Source: an uncultured Selenomonadaceae bacterium
GTDB taxonomy: Bacteria > Bacillota > Negativicutes > Selenomonadales > Selenomonadaceae
Direction: 5' to 3'
DNA length: 64,000 nucleotides
Assembly (NCBI GenBank): GCA_910579115.1
Contig: CAJTSO010000002.1
Coordinates: 10,263-74,262, forward strand
Below the pieces are notes generated by a model. That model was given only the letters and a program-made list of their open reading frames with translations, had not been told where the DNA came from and made no database searches. This document shows, one piece after another, positions 19,989 through 29,764 of the stretch (the stretch's first letter is position 1; each line of letters opens with the position of its first letter). Both the position numbers and the translations under genes were made by a program.

Positions 19989-21647
19989 TCAGTCTGCTGT
20001 CACTACAGCGCCAGTATTAGCGGAAGTTGTGAGTTTTGCATAACGGGCGAGATAACCGATTTTAATCTTAGGCTCCGGTTTAATCCACGCAGCGCGGCGT
20101 TTTTCAATTACTTCCTCTGGAACCTCCAGTTCAAGTTTGCGATTTGGAATATCAATTGAAATCCTGTCACCATCTTCAATAAGGGCAATCAGGCCGCCCT
20201 CCATGGCTTCAGGGGAGATATGTCCAATACAGGCACCCTGGCTTGCTCCCGAGAATCTTCCGTCTGTGATGAGGCCAACCTTGAGCCCACGGCCTGTTAT
20301 AACAGCTGTCGGGTTAAGCATTTCCTGCATACCAGGGCCACCTTTAGGACCTTCATAGCGGATTACAACTACATCGCCATCAACGATTTTTCCATCCATG
20401 ATGGCATTGACCGCATCCTCCTCAGAGTTGTAGCACTTGGCGACTCCGCTGTATACAAGCATGTCCTCATTTACAGCAGAAGCCTTGACTACAGCGTATT
20501 TCGGGCACAGATTGCCTTTTAATATCGCAATACCGCCTGTAGCCCTGTATGGATCGTCAACAGAGTGAATAACATCGTAATTTAGGACTTTGGCATTCTT
20601 AATCCTATCACCCAAAGTACCGGTGATAGTCATGGCATCGAGATGCAAAAGATTTTTCTTTGCCAGCTCAGCCATTACCGCATTGATGCCGCCTGCTTCA
20701 TTAAGATCCTGCATATGATGCTTACCAGCCGGGCTGAGTTTAGTAATATACGGCGTTTTCTGACTTATTTCATCAAAGAGAGGCGGCTCAATAGTAATTC
20801 CTGCCTCATGAGCAATAGCCGGAATATGAAGAACGGTATTTGAGCTGCCGCCGATAGCATTATCAACTGTGATGGCATTTTCAAATGCTTTTAGCGTCAT
20901 AATATCACGAGGTTTGATATCATTAGCAATCAAATCCATCACCACAGCTCCCGCCCGCTTTGCAAGGAGACGACGCTGTCCTGCATAAGCAGCCGGTATA
21001 GTACCATTTCCCGGCAGCCCCATGCCAAGCGCCTCTGTAAGACAATTCATGGAATTAGCCGTGAAAAGACCTGCACAGCTACCGCAGCTCGGGCACGCAT
21101 TTGCCTCGAGGTCTTCCATTTCCTCCGCGGACATCTGTCCGGCTGCAAATTTCCCTGCCGCCTCAAAGGCCTGACTTACGCTAATATCCCGCCCACGGAA
21201 GCGTCCGGCAAGCATTGCACCGCCAGAAACAACTACGGAAGGAATATTGAGACGGGCAACTGCCATCAGCATACCGGGAACAATCTTGTCACAGTTGGGT
21301 ATAAGAATCAATCCATCAAAGCCGCTGGCAGTAGCAACGGCCTCTATGGAATCGGCAATAAGTTCACGACTGGCAAGGGAAAATTTCATGCCGGTATGAC
21401 CCATCGCTATACCATCGCAGACACCAATTGCCGGGAACTCAAAAGGAGTACCACCGGCGGCCGCAACCCCAAGCTTTGCCGCATCTGCGATTTCACGGAG
21501 ATGAAGATGACCAGGAATTACTTCATTAAATGCATTGCAGATACCAATAAGAGGTTTTTTCAAGTCCTCCGGGCCATATCCCATAGCATGGAAAAGAGAA
21601 CGATGAGCACAGCGGGTGGCACCTTTTTTTACAACATCACTTTTCAA
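19989..21647 (-). CDS. ilvD: dihydroxy-acid dehydratase
   Basis: Fe-S dehydratase of the isoleucine/valine pathway. It converts 2,3-dihydroxy-3-methylbutanoate (or -pentanoate) to the 2-keto acid. The cluster cysteines are seen in [12 protein letters not shown] and [19 protein letters not shown] choose a TTG start at 21647, giving the typical [12 protein letters not shown] opening and about 552 aa, with GGGAGG roughly 10-12 nt upstream. An in-frame ORF to 21668 would overlap that site. The gene appears monocistronic; no other ilv or leu gene is visible nearby. Confidence 0.96.
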   Translation of the reverse strand: MKSDVVKKGATRCAHRSLFHAMGYGPEDLKKPLIGICNAFNEVIPGHLHLREIADAAKLGVAAAGGTPFEFPAIGVCDGIAMGHTGMKFSLASRELIADSIEAVATASGFDGLILIPNCDKIVPGMLMAVARLNIPSVVVSGGAMLAGRFRGRDISVSQAFEAAGKFAAGQMSAEEMEDLEANACPSCGSCAGLFTANSMNCLTEALGMGLPGNGTIPAAYAGQRRLLAKRAGAVVMDLIANDIKPRDIMTLKAFENAITVDNAIGGSSNTVLHIPAIAHEAGITIEPPLFDEISQKTPYITKLSPAGKHHMQDLNEAGGINAVMAELAKKNLLHLDAMTITGTLGDRIKNAKVLNYDVIHSVDDPYRATGGIAILKGNLCPKYAVVKASAVNEDMLVYSGVAKCYNSEEDAVNAIMDGKIVDGDVVVIRYEGPKGGPGMQEMLNPTAVITGRGLKVGLITDGRFSGASQGACIGHISPEAMEGGLIALIEDGDRISIDIPNRKLELEVPEEVIEKRRAAWIKPEPKIKIGYLARYAKLTTSANTGAVVTAD

Positions 21648-21728
21648 AATAAACCCTACCTCCCACAAAATATATGTAACACTGTAAACAGTATAATAAC
21701 GCTTTTATCTAACCATTGCAAGACATAA

Positions 21729-22280
21729 TCAAAATTCGATACCCTGCTGTGCCTTGACTCCTTTTTGGAAAGGATGCTTTACCAGCCGCATCTCTGTAAC
21801 GAGATCGGCAGCCTCAGCAACTGACGGCCGAACATCCCTTCCTGTAATTACAAGGTGAATATCCTCCGGCTTCTCTCTTATCAAGTCCAGTACGCAATGT
21901 TCTTCTATCAGGTCGAACTTAACAGCATAGTTAAGCTCATCCAGAATTATCATATCCCATTCGCCGCTATAAATTTCTTTTTGAGCAGTCTGTAACGCTT
22001 TACGGGCTGCTTCACAATGCTCGCTTTTATCCCCACATCGTTGAGTAAATCCCTTACCGCACTGACGAACCTCAATTCTTCCATCAATGTCCCCCAAGGT
22101 TTTCAGGGTTTTTAATTCTCCATATTTCCAACCGCCCTTAATGAACTGAATTATCAATATACGAAGTCCGTCTCCCCACGCGCGAATTGCCAATCCCAGC
22201 GCTGCGGTTGTCTTTCCTTTCCCGTCACCGGTATGAACGATAACCAGTCCCTTTTTCTCTTGAACAGATTCATTTGACAT
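21729..22280 (-). CDS. cobO: corrinoid (cob(I)alamin) adenosyltransferase, CobO/BtuR type
   Basis: Transfers adenosyl from ATP to the Co(I) corrinoid to make adenosylcobalamin. 183 aa from ATG 22280 behind GAGGTGG; the three-codon upstream extension begins inside that site. The P-loop HTGDGKGKTTAALG lies near 16-29, and the IRAWGDGLRILIIQFIKGGW and DMIILDELNYAVKF segments are family signatures. The product is the cofactor of the methylmalonyl-CoA mutase at the left edge of the window. No other cobalamin genes or B12 riboswitch are visible. Confidence 0.94.
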   Translation of the reverse strand: MSNESVQEKKGLVIVHTGDGKGKTTAALGLAIRAWGDGLRILIIQFIKGGWKYGELKTLKTLGDIDGRIEVRQCGKGFTQRCGDKSEHCEAARKALQTAQKEIYSGEWDMIILDELNYAVKFDLIEEHCVLDLIREKPEDIHLVITGRDVRPSVAEAADLVTEMRLVKHPFQKGVKAQQGIEF

Positions 22281-22438
22281 CGTATCCACCTCAATAATAT
22301 AAAAAAATTTATTCTCAAGACTGTATAAATGCTTGAAAGATGATATACTATTGCGGGTTTATTATATCATGTATTGATAAAGGTTTCTAATGCGTGATAC
22401 TAATACAGTATATATTTTATTCAAAGTAAGGTAATTTG

Positions 22439-24070
22439 ATGAAAAAGTTCCTCTCTTTCGTCTTTATTATGTCCGCTTTTTTCCTCATGTTTATGTATGC
22501 TATCGAAAAATCAGACATAGTTCTTTGGGGCCGGGACAATGCCAATGCGGTAATTACCGAGACTGATCATGGACAGATACTCAGCTGGGAAAGGCTTCCC
22601 TATCCGTGTTACTACCGAATAGATACAATATCTGTTACAAAGGGAAACGACAGCAATAAGCCAATAAGACGAGTAGAAAAAAGCGAATTTTCCTTATCTC
22701 CAAGCTGTAAACTTGAATCCTCTGCCTATCATACCGAATATGTAATTACCCCATATGGTATGTTTGGTGAATTAGGACATCCATTTCCACCTGTTGTTAA
22801 TCCAAAGTATGTACACAAGAATGTACCTGTACTGATAAGCAACTTCACCGCAAAATCACCAGCACCTATCAAACCATTTCTTATGTGGCATACGGTACCA
22901 ACTGCCGCCTGCTACAGGCTTGAACTGCTTGTGACACCACCTGATAAAGAAGACAATACAAGTAATCCCGATAACAGCGTATACCTGAACGATAGAATTT
23001 ATACTAACGGATGTCAGATTGATCTCACAGAATTCATCAGAGATAAAGCAGCTATCGGAAAAAAGTACTATTGGCGGGTACAAGCTCTAAATCTTAATCG
23101 AGAACCATTAGGAACTTTCTCGCCTGCCAAGGAACTGTATGTTGACGAATCCCTTCCTGTTCCCGACCGCCCCCAGCTTATAGAGAATGACAAAACAGTA
23201 ACCGGCAGAATGCCATTGTATCCAGTCTACAGCTGGATACCTCTTGCGGACAGACAGCTTAATTACGAGGTTGAGCTCTCTACTCAGCCCTTTGATAAAG
23301 ACCATGAAAACAGACCAATTGAAAATCCTTTATGGCGTAAACAAGCTAATAATAAAACTTGTCTTTATGATGATCTCCCAAGAGGAAAGCCTGGTACAAC
23401 CTACTATTGGCGAGTCAGAGCGCTGGACAAAAACGGAAACCAAGTAGGTCACTACTCTGACACTGCTACCTTCACTATTCCAATATACAAGAACCGCCCA
23501 TTTGCTGCAGCTTTTGGTGACAGCATTACCCACGGAGGCGGCGCAATTTCATATTCTCCTGCTAATCTTGAGTACTGCTACACCAGCTATCTTGATTTTC
23601 CCGCTACCAATGTAGGGAAAAGTGGTGATACCCTGGATACTGCTATTGCCAGATTTGAAGCTGACGTTCTTCCCTTGCATCCATATAATCTGCTTATCAT
23701 GGAAGGAACGAACAACCTGCGAAATGATATGAGCACCTCGGACATGTGCAGATATCTTGATTCACTAAGGGAAATCTGCGAAAAAAATGATATACGTCCA
23801 ATTTTTTTGACGATTTTGCCGCTAAACCCACAAAGAATTCTCAGTGCTTTTAGTTCTGTTACTTATAACGAATGGGACAGCAAGCTTAAAATCGTCAATC
23901 AGCATATTCGTACAATGCCCTACTGTATTGATTTGGAACCATATTTTTATGATGCCGAAAACAGATTTTTGGCTCCAGAGCTTGCTATTGACGGGCTTCA
24001 TCCAGATGTATCCGGCAAAATGCTAATGGCAAACATCATAAATAAAAATAAACATCTCTTGCGTAAATAA
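22439..24070 (+). CDS. exported SGNH/GDSL-type hydrolase with fibronectin-like repeats
   Basis: 543 aa from ATG 22439. An N-terminal hydrophobic segment (2-21) acts as signal peptide or anchor. Next are three beta-rich repeats of about 100 residues each, whose ends read KYYWRVQALN and TYYWRVRALDKNG, typical of fibronectin III-like folds. The SGNH esterase domain follows, with nucleophile Ser362 in AFGDSITHGG, Asn425 in EGTNN and the Asp518/His521 pair in DGLHPD. It is probably an extracytoplasmic lipase, deacetylase or esterase acting on a glycan or lipid; the substrate is unknown. It is divergent from cobO and convergent with uvrB, so it stands alone. A TTG one codon upstream is in frame, but the ATG is better spaced from AAGG. 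Confidence 0.85.
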   Translation: MKKFLSFVFIMSAFFLMFMYAIEKSDIVLWGRDNANAVITETDHGQILSWERLPYPCYYRIDTISVTKGNDSNKPIRRVEKSEFSLSPSCKLESSAYHTEYVITPYGMFGELGHPFPPVVNPKYVHKNVPVLISNFTAKSPAPIKPFLMWHTVPTAACYRLELLVTPPDKEDNTSNPDNSVYLNDRIYTNGCQIDLTEFIRDKAAIGKKYYWRVQALNLNREPLGTFSPAKELYVDESLPVPDRPQLIENDKTVTGRMPLYPVYSWIPLADRQLNYEVELSTQPFDKDHENRPIENPLWRKQANNKTCLYDDLPRGKPGTTYYWRVRALDKNGNQVGHYSDTATFTIPIYKNRPFAAAFGDSITHGGGAISYSPANLEYCYTSYLDFPATNVGKSGDTLDTAIARFEADVLPLHPYNLLIMEGTNNLRNDMSTSDMCRYLDSLREICEKNDIRPIFLTILPLNPQRILSAFSSVTYNEWDSKLKIVNQHIRTMPYCIDLEPYFYDAENRFLAPELAIDGLHPDVSGKMLMANIINKNKHLLRK

Positions 24071-24092
24071 TGCAGGAGATGTTTATTTTTTT
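24050..24092. terminator. bidirectional terminator between SGNH hydrolase gene and uvrB
   Basis: AAACATCTC (24050-24058) pairs with GAGATGTTT (24076-24084), with an inner TGC/GCA extension. A run of Ts follows at 24086-24092 for the plus strand, and an A-rich stretch precedes it, giving Ts on the minus strand. The hairpin includes the last codons of the hydrolase gene and abuts the uvrB stop, so it can serve both convergent genes. Confidence 0.8.
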
Positions 24093-26145
24093 ATTGTTTC
24101 CTGACTTCTCTTGTTCCCTGTAGTTCAAAAATTATGTCTCGAAGCTCAGCTGCCCGCTCAAAATTCAAGGCTTTGGATGCATCCTGCATCTGCTTTGTAA
24201 GAGTCCTTATCAATGCCTCTTTGTCCTTATTTGTCAGCTTCCGTTTCTCCTTTGTCCTTATTTCGTAGTCTGCTCTGTTATCTGCTGCTATCGATGATTC
24301 AGCCTCTGTCACTATTGTTGTTTCGATCAGATCTTTCACCGGTTTAATAACGGTTACAGGCGTAATATTGTGATCACTATTGTATTTCTTCTGAACTTTT
24401 CTTCTTCGATTAGTCTCCTCGATAGTTCGCTGCATTGATCCGGTAATCCGGTCAGCATACATAATAACATGACCTGCGGCATTTCTCGCAGCACGGCCTA
24501 CAGTTTGAATCAATGATGTTTCCGACCGCAGAAATCCTTCCTTGTCCGCATCAAGTATTGCAACAAGGGAGACCTCCGGCATATCCAGCCCTTCCCTAAG
24601 AAGATTTATACCTACTAAAACATCAAACACACCAGCCCTTAAATCTCGGATTATTTCAGCCCTCTCAAAGGTTGCTATATCAGAGTGAAGATACCGCACC
24701 TTTACGCTTTCTTCTTTGAGGTAATCAGTCAGGTTTTCGGCCATTTTTTTCGTCAGGGTCGTGACTAGAACCCTTTCGTTTTTAGCAGCGCGTTTTTTTA
24801 TTTCACTTATAAGATCATCGATTTGACCCTCAAGCGGTCTGACTTCTATTTCCGGATCAACTATTCCAGTGGGTCTGATTATCTGTTCGACAACCTGTTG
24901 AGCTTTATTCAATTCGTATTCAGCCGGAGTCGCTGAAACATATACAATCTGGTTTATCCTCTCTTCAAACTCTTCAAATGTCAAAGGCCGGTTATCAAAG
25001 GCCGAGGGCAGCCTGAAGCCATTATCTACGAGGGATATTTTCCTAGAACGGTCACCAGCATACATTGCCTTCAGCTGTGGCATGGTGACATGTGATTCAT
25101 CCATTACAATCAGGAAATCATCTGGAAAATAATCCAGCAATGTGTAGGGAGCTTCTCCCGGCTTACGGTGAGTAAGGTGCCGTGAGTAGTTCTCTATCCC
25201 TGAACAATAGCCCATTTCCTCAATCATTTCCAGGTCATAATTGGTTCTTTGCTTTAATCTTTGAGCCTCAACCAGCTTATTCGCTGCCTCCAGCTCCTGT
25301 AACCGTTCATTCAGTTCCTCCTGAATTGAGGCTACGGCTATCTTCAAATCTTCGTCAGCCGTTACATAATGTGACGCAGGAAAAATCATTGAATGTAACC
25401 GTTCTCCATACACATGGCCGCTGGTTATGTCAAATTCTAAAATTCTGTCAACCTCATCCCCAAATAATTCAATACGAACCCCCCGATTATTGTATGAGGC
25501 AGGAAAAACCTCTACAACATCTCCACGCACTCTGAATTTATCTCTTTCAAAGGCGATATCATTTCGTTCATAATGAATAGAAACAAGCTTACGAAGAATA
25601 TCATCTCTGGATATCTCCTGTCCCTTGTGAAGAGACAAAACCATCTCATGATAGCTTTCCGGCGAACCAAGTCCGTATATACATGATACGCTGGCTACAA
25701 CAATTACATCCCGCCGTTCAAAAAGAGAGCAGGTGGCAGAGTGGCGAAGCTCGTCTATCTCATCATTGATTGAAGCATCCTTCTCAATGTAAGTATCGGT
25801 TTGCGCTATATAAGCCTCCGGTTGATAATAGTCGTAATAGGAAACAAAGTAACCAACGTAATTATCCGGGAAGAATGCTTTGAACTCACTTGCCAATTGT
25901 GCGGCCAGCGTCTTGTTATGAGCTATCACCAGAGTGGGCTTTTGTACCTTTTCTATCAATTTAGCGATTGTGTATGTTTTTCCTGTACCAGTAGCACCCA
26001 GCAGCACCTGTGCTTCCTGGCCGTTTTCTATTCCCAGCGCCAGATTATCAATCGCCTGAGGCTGATCTCCTGTCGGTGCGAAAGGCGATGATACTCTAAA
26101 GGGTCGGTCTGCCACCGTTTCTATTTTTTCAAAATTCACAGCCAT
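24091..26145 (-). CDS. uvrB: excinuclease ABC subunit B
   Basis: DNA damage-recognition helicase of nucleotide excision repair. 684 aa with Walker [11 protein letters not shown] (50-59), the beta-hairpin region [21 protein letters not shown], the [21 protein letters not shown] segment, helicase motifs V and VI ([31 protein letters not shown]) and the C-terminal UVR motif ([22 protein letters not shown]). The start follows GGAGGATGA. uvrA is not in the window. Confidence 0.98.
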   Translation of the reverse strand: MAVNFEKIETVADRPFRVSSPFAPTGDQPQAIDNLALGIENGQEAQVLLGATGTGKTYTIAKLIEKVQKPTLVIAHNKTLAAQLASEFKAFFPDNYVGYFVSYYDYYQPEAYIAQTDTYIEKDASINDEIDELRHSATCSLFERRDVIVVASVSCIYGLGSPESYHEMVLSLHKGQEISRDDILRKLVSIHYERNDIAFERDKFRVRGDVVEVFPASYNNRGVRIELFGDEVDRILEFDITSGHVYGERLHSMIFPASHYVTADEDLKIAVASIQEELNERLQELEAANKLVEAQRLKQRTNYDLEMIEEMGYCSGIENYSRHLTHRKPGEAPYTLLDYFPDDFLIVMDESHVTMPQLKAMYAGDRSRKISLVDNGFRLPSAFDNRPLTFEEFEERINQIVYVSATPAEYELNKAQQVVEQIIRPTGIVDPEIEVRPLEGQIDDLISEIKKRAAKNERVLVTTLTKKMAENLTDYLKEESVKVRYLHSDIATFERAEIIRDLRAGVFDVLVGINLLREGLDMPEVSLVAILDADKEGFLRSETSLIQTVGRAARNAAGHVIMYADRITGSMQRTIEETNRRRKVQKKYNSDHNITPVTVIKPVKDLIETTIVTEAESSIAADNRADYEIRTKEKRKLTNKDKEALIRTLTKQMQDASKALNFERAAELRDIIFELQGTREVRKQ

Positions 26146-26198
26146 TTTCTCATCCTCCGCATCTGATAATAACTCAAACAGGAAAACATTTCAAATCG

Positions 26199-26225
26199 AA
26201 AAAGCCGCCGGTTTCCCAGCAGCTT
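26199..26225 (-). terminator. terminator after the U32 peptidase-family gene
   Basis: On the minus strand AAGCTGCTGG, a GAAA tetraloop and CCGGCGGCTT form a 10-bp stem with two wobbles. TTTTT follows. It lies about 50 nt after the stop at 26275. Confidence 0.75.
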
Positions 26226-26274
26226 GTACGTAACGGAATAATATATTGTCTGTAAATACGCCAACGATCGCCTG

Positions 26275-28857
26275 TTATAAGACTCCACGGAAATAATGAC
26301 CGCGAGTTACTCCCTCGGTCGCGGTATCTTTCTCGGTTTTCCTGCACCAGTCAACTTCTTCCGGGGAGAGGTTGCTTCCCCGCCGCAAATAATCCCGATA
26401 GGCGCTTACTAACGTACTGATATGTTTAGGGTTAATAGCCTTTGCCTCAATGCGGACAGCAGTTATCCCACTATTGGTCAGCTTCCCTATTTCCGGCAGG
26501 AGGCTTAAAGTTTTACTGTTTAGCAGGTGCATATGGCAGTACTGGTCGTTAGCCACCGGAAAAAGTTCACCCTTTCGGTCCTTTAGGAAATACTGGCCGT
26601 TCTTACAAGGCATTGAGCAAGTATCACAGCCATCTTTTCCCACACCGCCCAGAAAGCTTCCCAGTACGCAGTACTCTGATACCATCAGTTCCAGCTTTCC
26701 GTGTACTATACATTCAGTCTTAATCGGTGATTTTTTTATTAGCGGCAACAGCCCCGAGAGATTTAACTCCGGAGACAAGGTTGCCTGTTTTATTCCCAAT
26801 TTTCCCAATGCTTCAAGAGTCAATCCATTAAAGGATATCAGAGAATAATCCGAGCGCAGTTCTATATGCTTGCCGCTTTCTTCAATCAAGTTTCTTAGAA
26901 TCCTGAGAGTTGCGATATTATGGACATATACGCCATCTGGTTCTAATTCAAGCCAGCTTTTCCAAAGTGTCTTTAATCCTGGGAGAGAATCCTCCCGGCA
27001 TATTCTTGGAGTATTAAAAAAAAGCTTACAATCACTGCTGCCGCTCCTTACCAATGCAGCAGCCTCACGGTAACTACCAATACTCAGCGGTTCATGATGA
27101 TAGCTGTCTCCACCAAATATTATCCCCTCAGCTTCCCCCTTGAGAGCAGACTTCACTCCATCAAACGCGGTGGTACTTACATAAACTGATGGTATGCTTC
27201 CTATGCTTTTTTTTTCCTCTTCCTTCAAACAAATTTTTGATAAGGTATCGAGATTTTTTCCTGTCAGTGCAGTTCCTGCATTTCTTTCATTACACCATAT
27301 ACTATGCCTGAGCTTATCCATAGCATCGGTAGCCTGGCGGCGCAAATCATTGATAACGCTTACAGGAACCATTACTCCCTGCTCAATATCAAGTTTTAGC
27401 TTCGACAACTTGTAAACAGTTCTTCCCAGCCTATTCAGCTGTTTTTTCGCAGTCAAATCAGTCAAAGGATGATTTTCAGCTTGAGGAATAATGTATTCAG
27501 CCTCGGCAAATACATGAACATTATTGTCCTCAGACAGACTCAGATCCAGTCTTGGCTTTTTATTCAAATAAAATCTGGCTGAGGCCGCTACAGGCACCCT
27601 TCTCACCGGCGCGCCGGCAGTAAAGCGGCTGCGGGCTTCAGTCATCAATGCAGCATCATAAACCCGAAAGGCCCGATCGTTCTGTCGGATATTAATGCCT
27701 GTGACAAAGGCGATCGTTTCTCCCGCCTTAGCAGCGTTTATCTTATTTCCGTGGTTATCCTCAAATTCGTCAAGCTTAACCGTTGTCCGACCGCCAACTT
27801 TAACCCAAAAATCCAGCTCATCGTCCTTATTAACGTCAACAACCAGCTTAAGAAAGGTTTTTGAATTTGCTTTATCTATTTTTACTACCCTTCCCGCCAA
27901 AATTCCACGATTATTCGGACGCATATCGCTTATCATATTTCTCCCCGGACGACCTTTCAGATAAGCGGTAGTAAAGTCTCGGTTAAATACCTGCGCCAAC
28001 CGGCGTTCAGATTCTTTGCTGTTTTTGTACCCTTCGTCCCCCTGAAGAAGACCATCCAGTGCCTGGCGATATGTATCAACCACTACTGCTACATATTCAG
28101 GTCTCTTCATCCGTCCCTCTATTTTCAGTGATGCAACCCCTGCGTTCATGTACTCCGGAAGTATTTCCAATGTTTTTAAGTCCTTGGGGGAAAGCAGGTA
28201 TTCCCCTGCCTTTCCTTTCAACACATCCTGTCCCTTATGATCAACTAATGAATAAGGCAATCTACAGGGCTGAGCGCAACGTCCGCGGTTACCGCTGCGT
28301 CCTCCTATAAGACTTGACATCAGACATTGACCTGAATAGCAAACGCAAAGGGCCCCATGCATAAACACCTCGATTTCTACCGGACTATGAGCGCAAATAT
28401 ATCTTATGTCTTTGAGGGAAAGCTCTCTGGAAAGGACTACTCTCGTAAAGCCCAGGCCCGCCAGTTCCAAAACACCAGCCAAATTATGAACTGTCATCTG
28501 GGTTGAGGCATGCAGAGACAAATTGGGAGCCACCTGTCTTACCAGCATTGCCACGCCCAAATCCTGCACAAGAACAGCATCCGCCCCCGCCCCATCAAGA
28601 AAACGAAGATAATCGGCGCATTCATCCCGTTCTTCGTCACTGACAACTGTATTGACAGTAACATGAACGGCAACCCCTCTGAGATGGGCAAATGCAAACG
28701 CCCACCTCAAAGCATCACGATCGAAATTATCAGCGTAAGCTCTTGCTCCAAAAGAAGGCCCTGCAAGATATACTGCATCGGCCCCACTCTCAACTGCGGC
28801 GATAAACGCTTCCCTGCTTCCTGCCGGGGCAAGCAATTCCATAAACTTCTTTTTCAT
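26275..28857 (-). CDS. U32 family peptidase-like protein with DUF3656 region
   Basis: 860-aa protein. The N-terminal U32 barrel (MELLAPAGSREAFIAAVESGADAVYLAG) carries the conserved HGALCVCYSGQCLMSS and NRGRCAQPCR cysteine segments. The middle DUF3656-type region (about 395-540) is followed by a second, degenerate U32-like lobe containing the YCVLGSFLGGVGKDGCDTC and CSMPCKNG cysteines. Long U32 proteins of this layout include RlhA, needed for hydroxylation of a 23S rRNA cytidine; older annotation calls them collagenases. The eight or so cysteines suggest Fe-S chemistry rather than proteolysis. It appears to be a single gene ending in its own terminator. Confidence 0.88.
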   Translation of the reverse strand: MKKKFMELLAPAGSREAFIAAVESGADAVYLAGPSFGARAYADNFDRDALRWAFAFAHLRGVAVHVTVNTVVSDEERDECADYLRFLDGAGADAVLVQDLGVAMLVRQVAPNLSLHASTQMTVHNLAGVLELAGLGFTRVVLSRELSLKDIRYICAHSPVEIEVFMHGALCVCYSGQCLMSSLIGGRSGNRGRCAQPCRLPYSLVDHKGQDVLKGKAGEYLLSPKDLKTLEILPEYMNAGVASLKIEGRMKRPEYVAVVVDTYRQALDGLLQGDEGYKNSKESERRLAQVFNRDFTTAYLKGRPGRNMISDMRPNNRGILAGRVVKIDKANSKTFLKLVVDVNKDDELDFWVKVGGRTTVKLDEFEDNHGNKINAAKAGETIAFVTGINIRQNDRAFRVYDAALMTEARSRFTAGAPVRRVPVAASARFYLNKKPRLDLSLSEDNNVHVFAEAEYIIPQAENHPLTDLTAKKQLNRLGRTVYKLSKLKLDIEQGVMVPVSVINDLRRQATDAMDKLRHSIWCNERNAGTALTGKNLDTLSKICLKEEEKKSIGSIPSVYVSTTAFDGVKSALKGEAEGIIFGGDSYHHEPLSIGSYREAAALVRSGSSDCKLFFNTPRICREDSLPGLKTLWKSWLELEPDGVYVHNIATLRILRNLIEESGKHIELRSDYSLISFNGLTLEALGKLGIKQATLSPELNLSGLLPLIKKSPIKTECIVHGKLELMVSEYCVLGSFLGGVGKDGCDTCSMPCKNGQYFLKDRKGELFPVANDQYCHMHLLNSKTLSLLPEIGKLTNSGITAVRIEAKAINPKHISTLVSAYRDYLRRGSNLSPEEVDWCRKTEKDTATEGVTRGHYFRGVL

Positions 28858-28916
28858 AAAGACACACCTGTTATATCCTTAATAGCTGCCGGATTATCCA
28901 TAATCAAATGAGTCAC

Positions 28917-28963
28917 AAAAAAGGCCGTCATCCAAGTTGCTTTTAGCCACGGAAAACGACCTT
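28917..28963 (-). terminator. terminator after tRNA-Leu
   Basis: On the minus strand AAGGTCGT (28963-28956) pairs with ACGGCCTT (28928-28921), 8 bp with one wobble, and TTTTTT follows. It begins about 12 nt after the tRNA 3 prime end. Confidence 0.7.
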
Positions 28964-28974
28964 GTTATTCTTTT

Positions 28975-29059
28975 TGGTGCGGACAAGAGGGCTCGAACCT
29001 CCACGCCTCACGGCATTGGATCCTAAATCCAACGCGTCTGCCAATTCCGCCATGTCCGC
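28975..29059 (-). tRNA. tRNA-Leu (anticodon UAG)
   Basis: 85 nt including an encoded CCA. The 7-bp acceptor stem GCGGACA/TGTCCGC is perfect. The anticodon stem TTGGA/TCCAA encloses TTTAGGA, giving anticodon TAG, which reads CUN codons. A long variable arm (TGCCGTGAGGCG) marks it as class II, and the T-loop GGTTCGAGC is present. The leuS gene is about 20 kb away, with no special linkage. Confidence 0.96.
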
Positions 29060-29127
29060 ATTGTTGCCGCGTGTCTGCAACGGAAGCTATTCTAGCATGA
29101 ATAAATAAATCTTGTCAATATAATCAA

Positions 29128-29154
29128 CCCCTGAGTAAGCTGGGCTTACCAGGG
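29128..29154 (-). terminator. hairpin after plsY, possible terminator
   Basis: On the minus strand CCCTGGTAAGC and GCTTACTCAGGG pair with one bulged base, about 15 nt after the plsY stop. The following sequence (GTTGATTATATTG) lacks a proper T-run, so it may be a weak terminator or mRNA 3 prime stabiliser. Confidence 0.45.
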
Positions 29155-29167
29155 TAATAACCCCAAA

Positions 29168-29764
29168 TTACTTTGCAGCCTTTATCTTGCTTTCTGTGCC
29201 ATTCAGCAGCCGGTCAATATTTTGCTTATGGCGGACGATGATAAATAGAGCGGCCAGACAGCCAAAAGCAATAAACCAGAAATCATATCCAAACAGCCAG
29301 GCCATGATTGGGGCTAAAGCCGCTGCCACAATTGAACCCAAAGATACATAGCCTGTAAAATAAACAACAGCAAACCAGGCTCCAAAAAGCAAAACAGTTA
29401 CCAACGGCATAAGCATAGCAACCACACCTAAACCGGTTGCAACTCCCTTGCCACCCTTAAAACCGAGGAATACGGACCAGGAATGACCAACTATCGCCAT
29501 GATACCCCCCATTACCTGAGAAAAAGATGAGCCATCGGCAAATTTAATGGCAAACCAAACACCGAGACAACCCTTAATGAGGTCGCAAAGGAATACAGTG
29601 ATTCCGCCAGCCTTGCCAATAGTACGCCACGCATTTGTCGCGCCAATATTATGACTGCCATGGTCCCTCAGATCTGTCTTCCATATAAGCTTTCCCAAAA
29701 TGAGACCGCTTGGAATGGAACCGACAAGATAAGCACATACAACTGCAACTATCAATCCGAACAT
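29168..29764 (-). CDS. plsY: glycerol-3-phosphate acyltransferase (acyl-phosphate dependent)
   Basis: Integral membrane enzyme of 198 aa making lysophosphatidic acid from acyl-phosphate, the first step of phospholipid synthesis. Conserved loops are visible: GSIPSGLILGK near the start, HNIGATNAWR, and GHSWSVFLGFKGGKGVATGLG. About five transmembrane helices are predicted. The start ATG at 29764 overlaps the der stop by one base, and GAGGAGG of the der end serves as its ribosome-binding site, so translation is probably coupled. A TTG one codon upstream is in frame but less likely. Confidence 0.96.
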   Translation of the reverse strand: MFGLIVAVVCAYLVGSIPSGLILGKLIWKTDLRDHGSHNIGATNAWRTIGKAGGITVFLCDLIKGCLGVWFAIKFADGSSFSQVMGGIMAIVGHSWSVFLGFKGGKGVATGLGVVAMLMPLVTVLLFGAWFAVVYFTGYVSLGSIVAAALAPIMAWLFGYDFWFIAFGCLAALFIIVRHKQNIDRLLNGTESKIKAAK

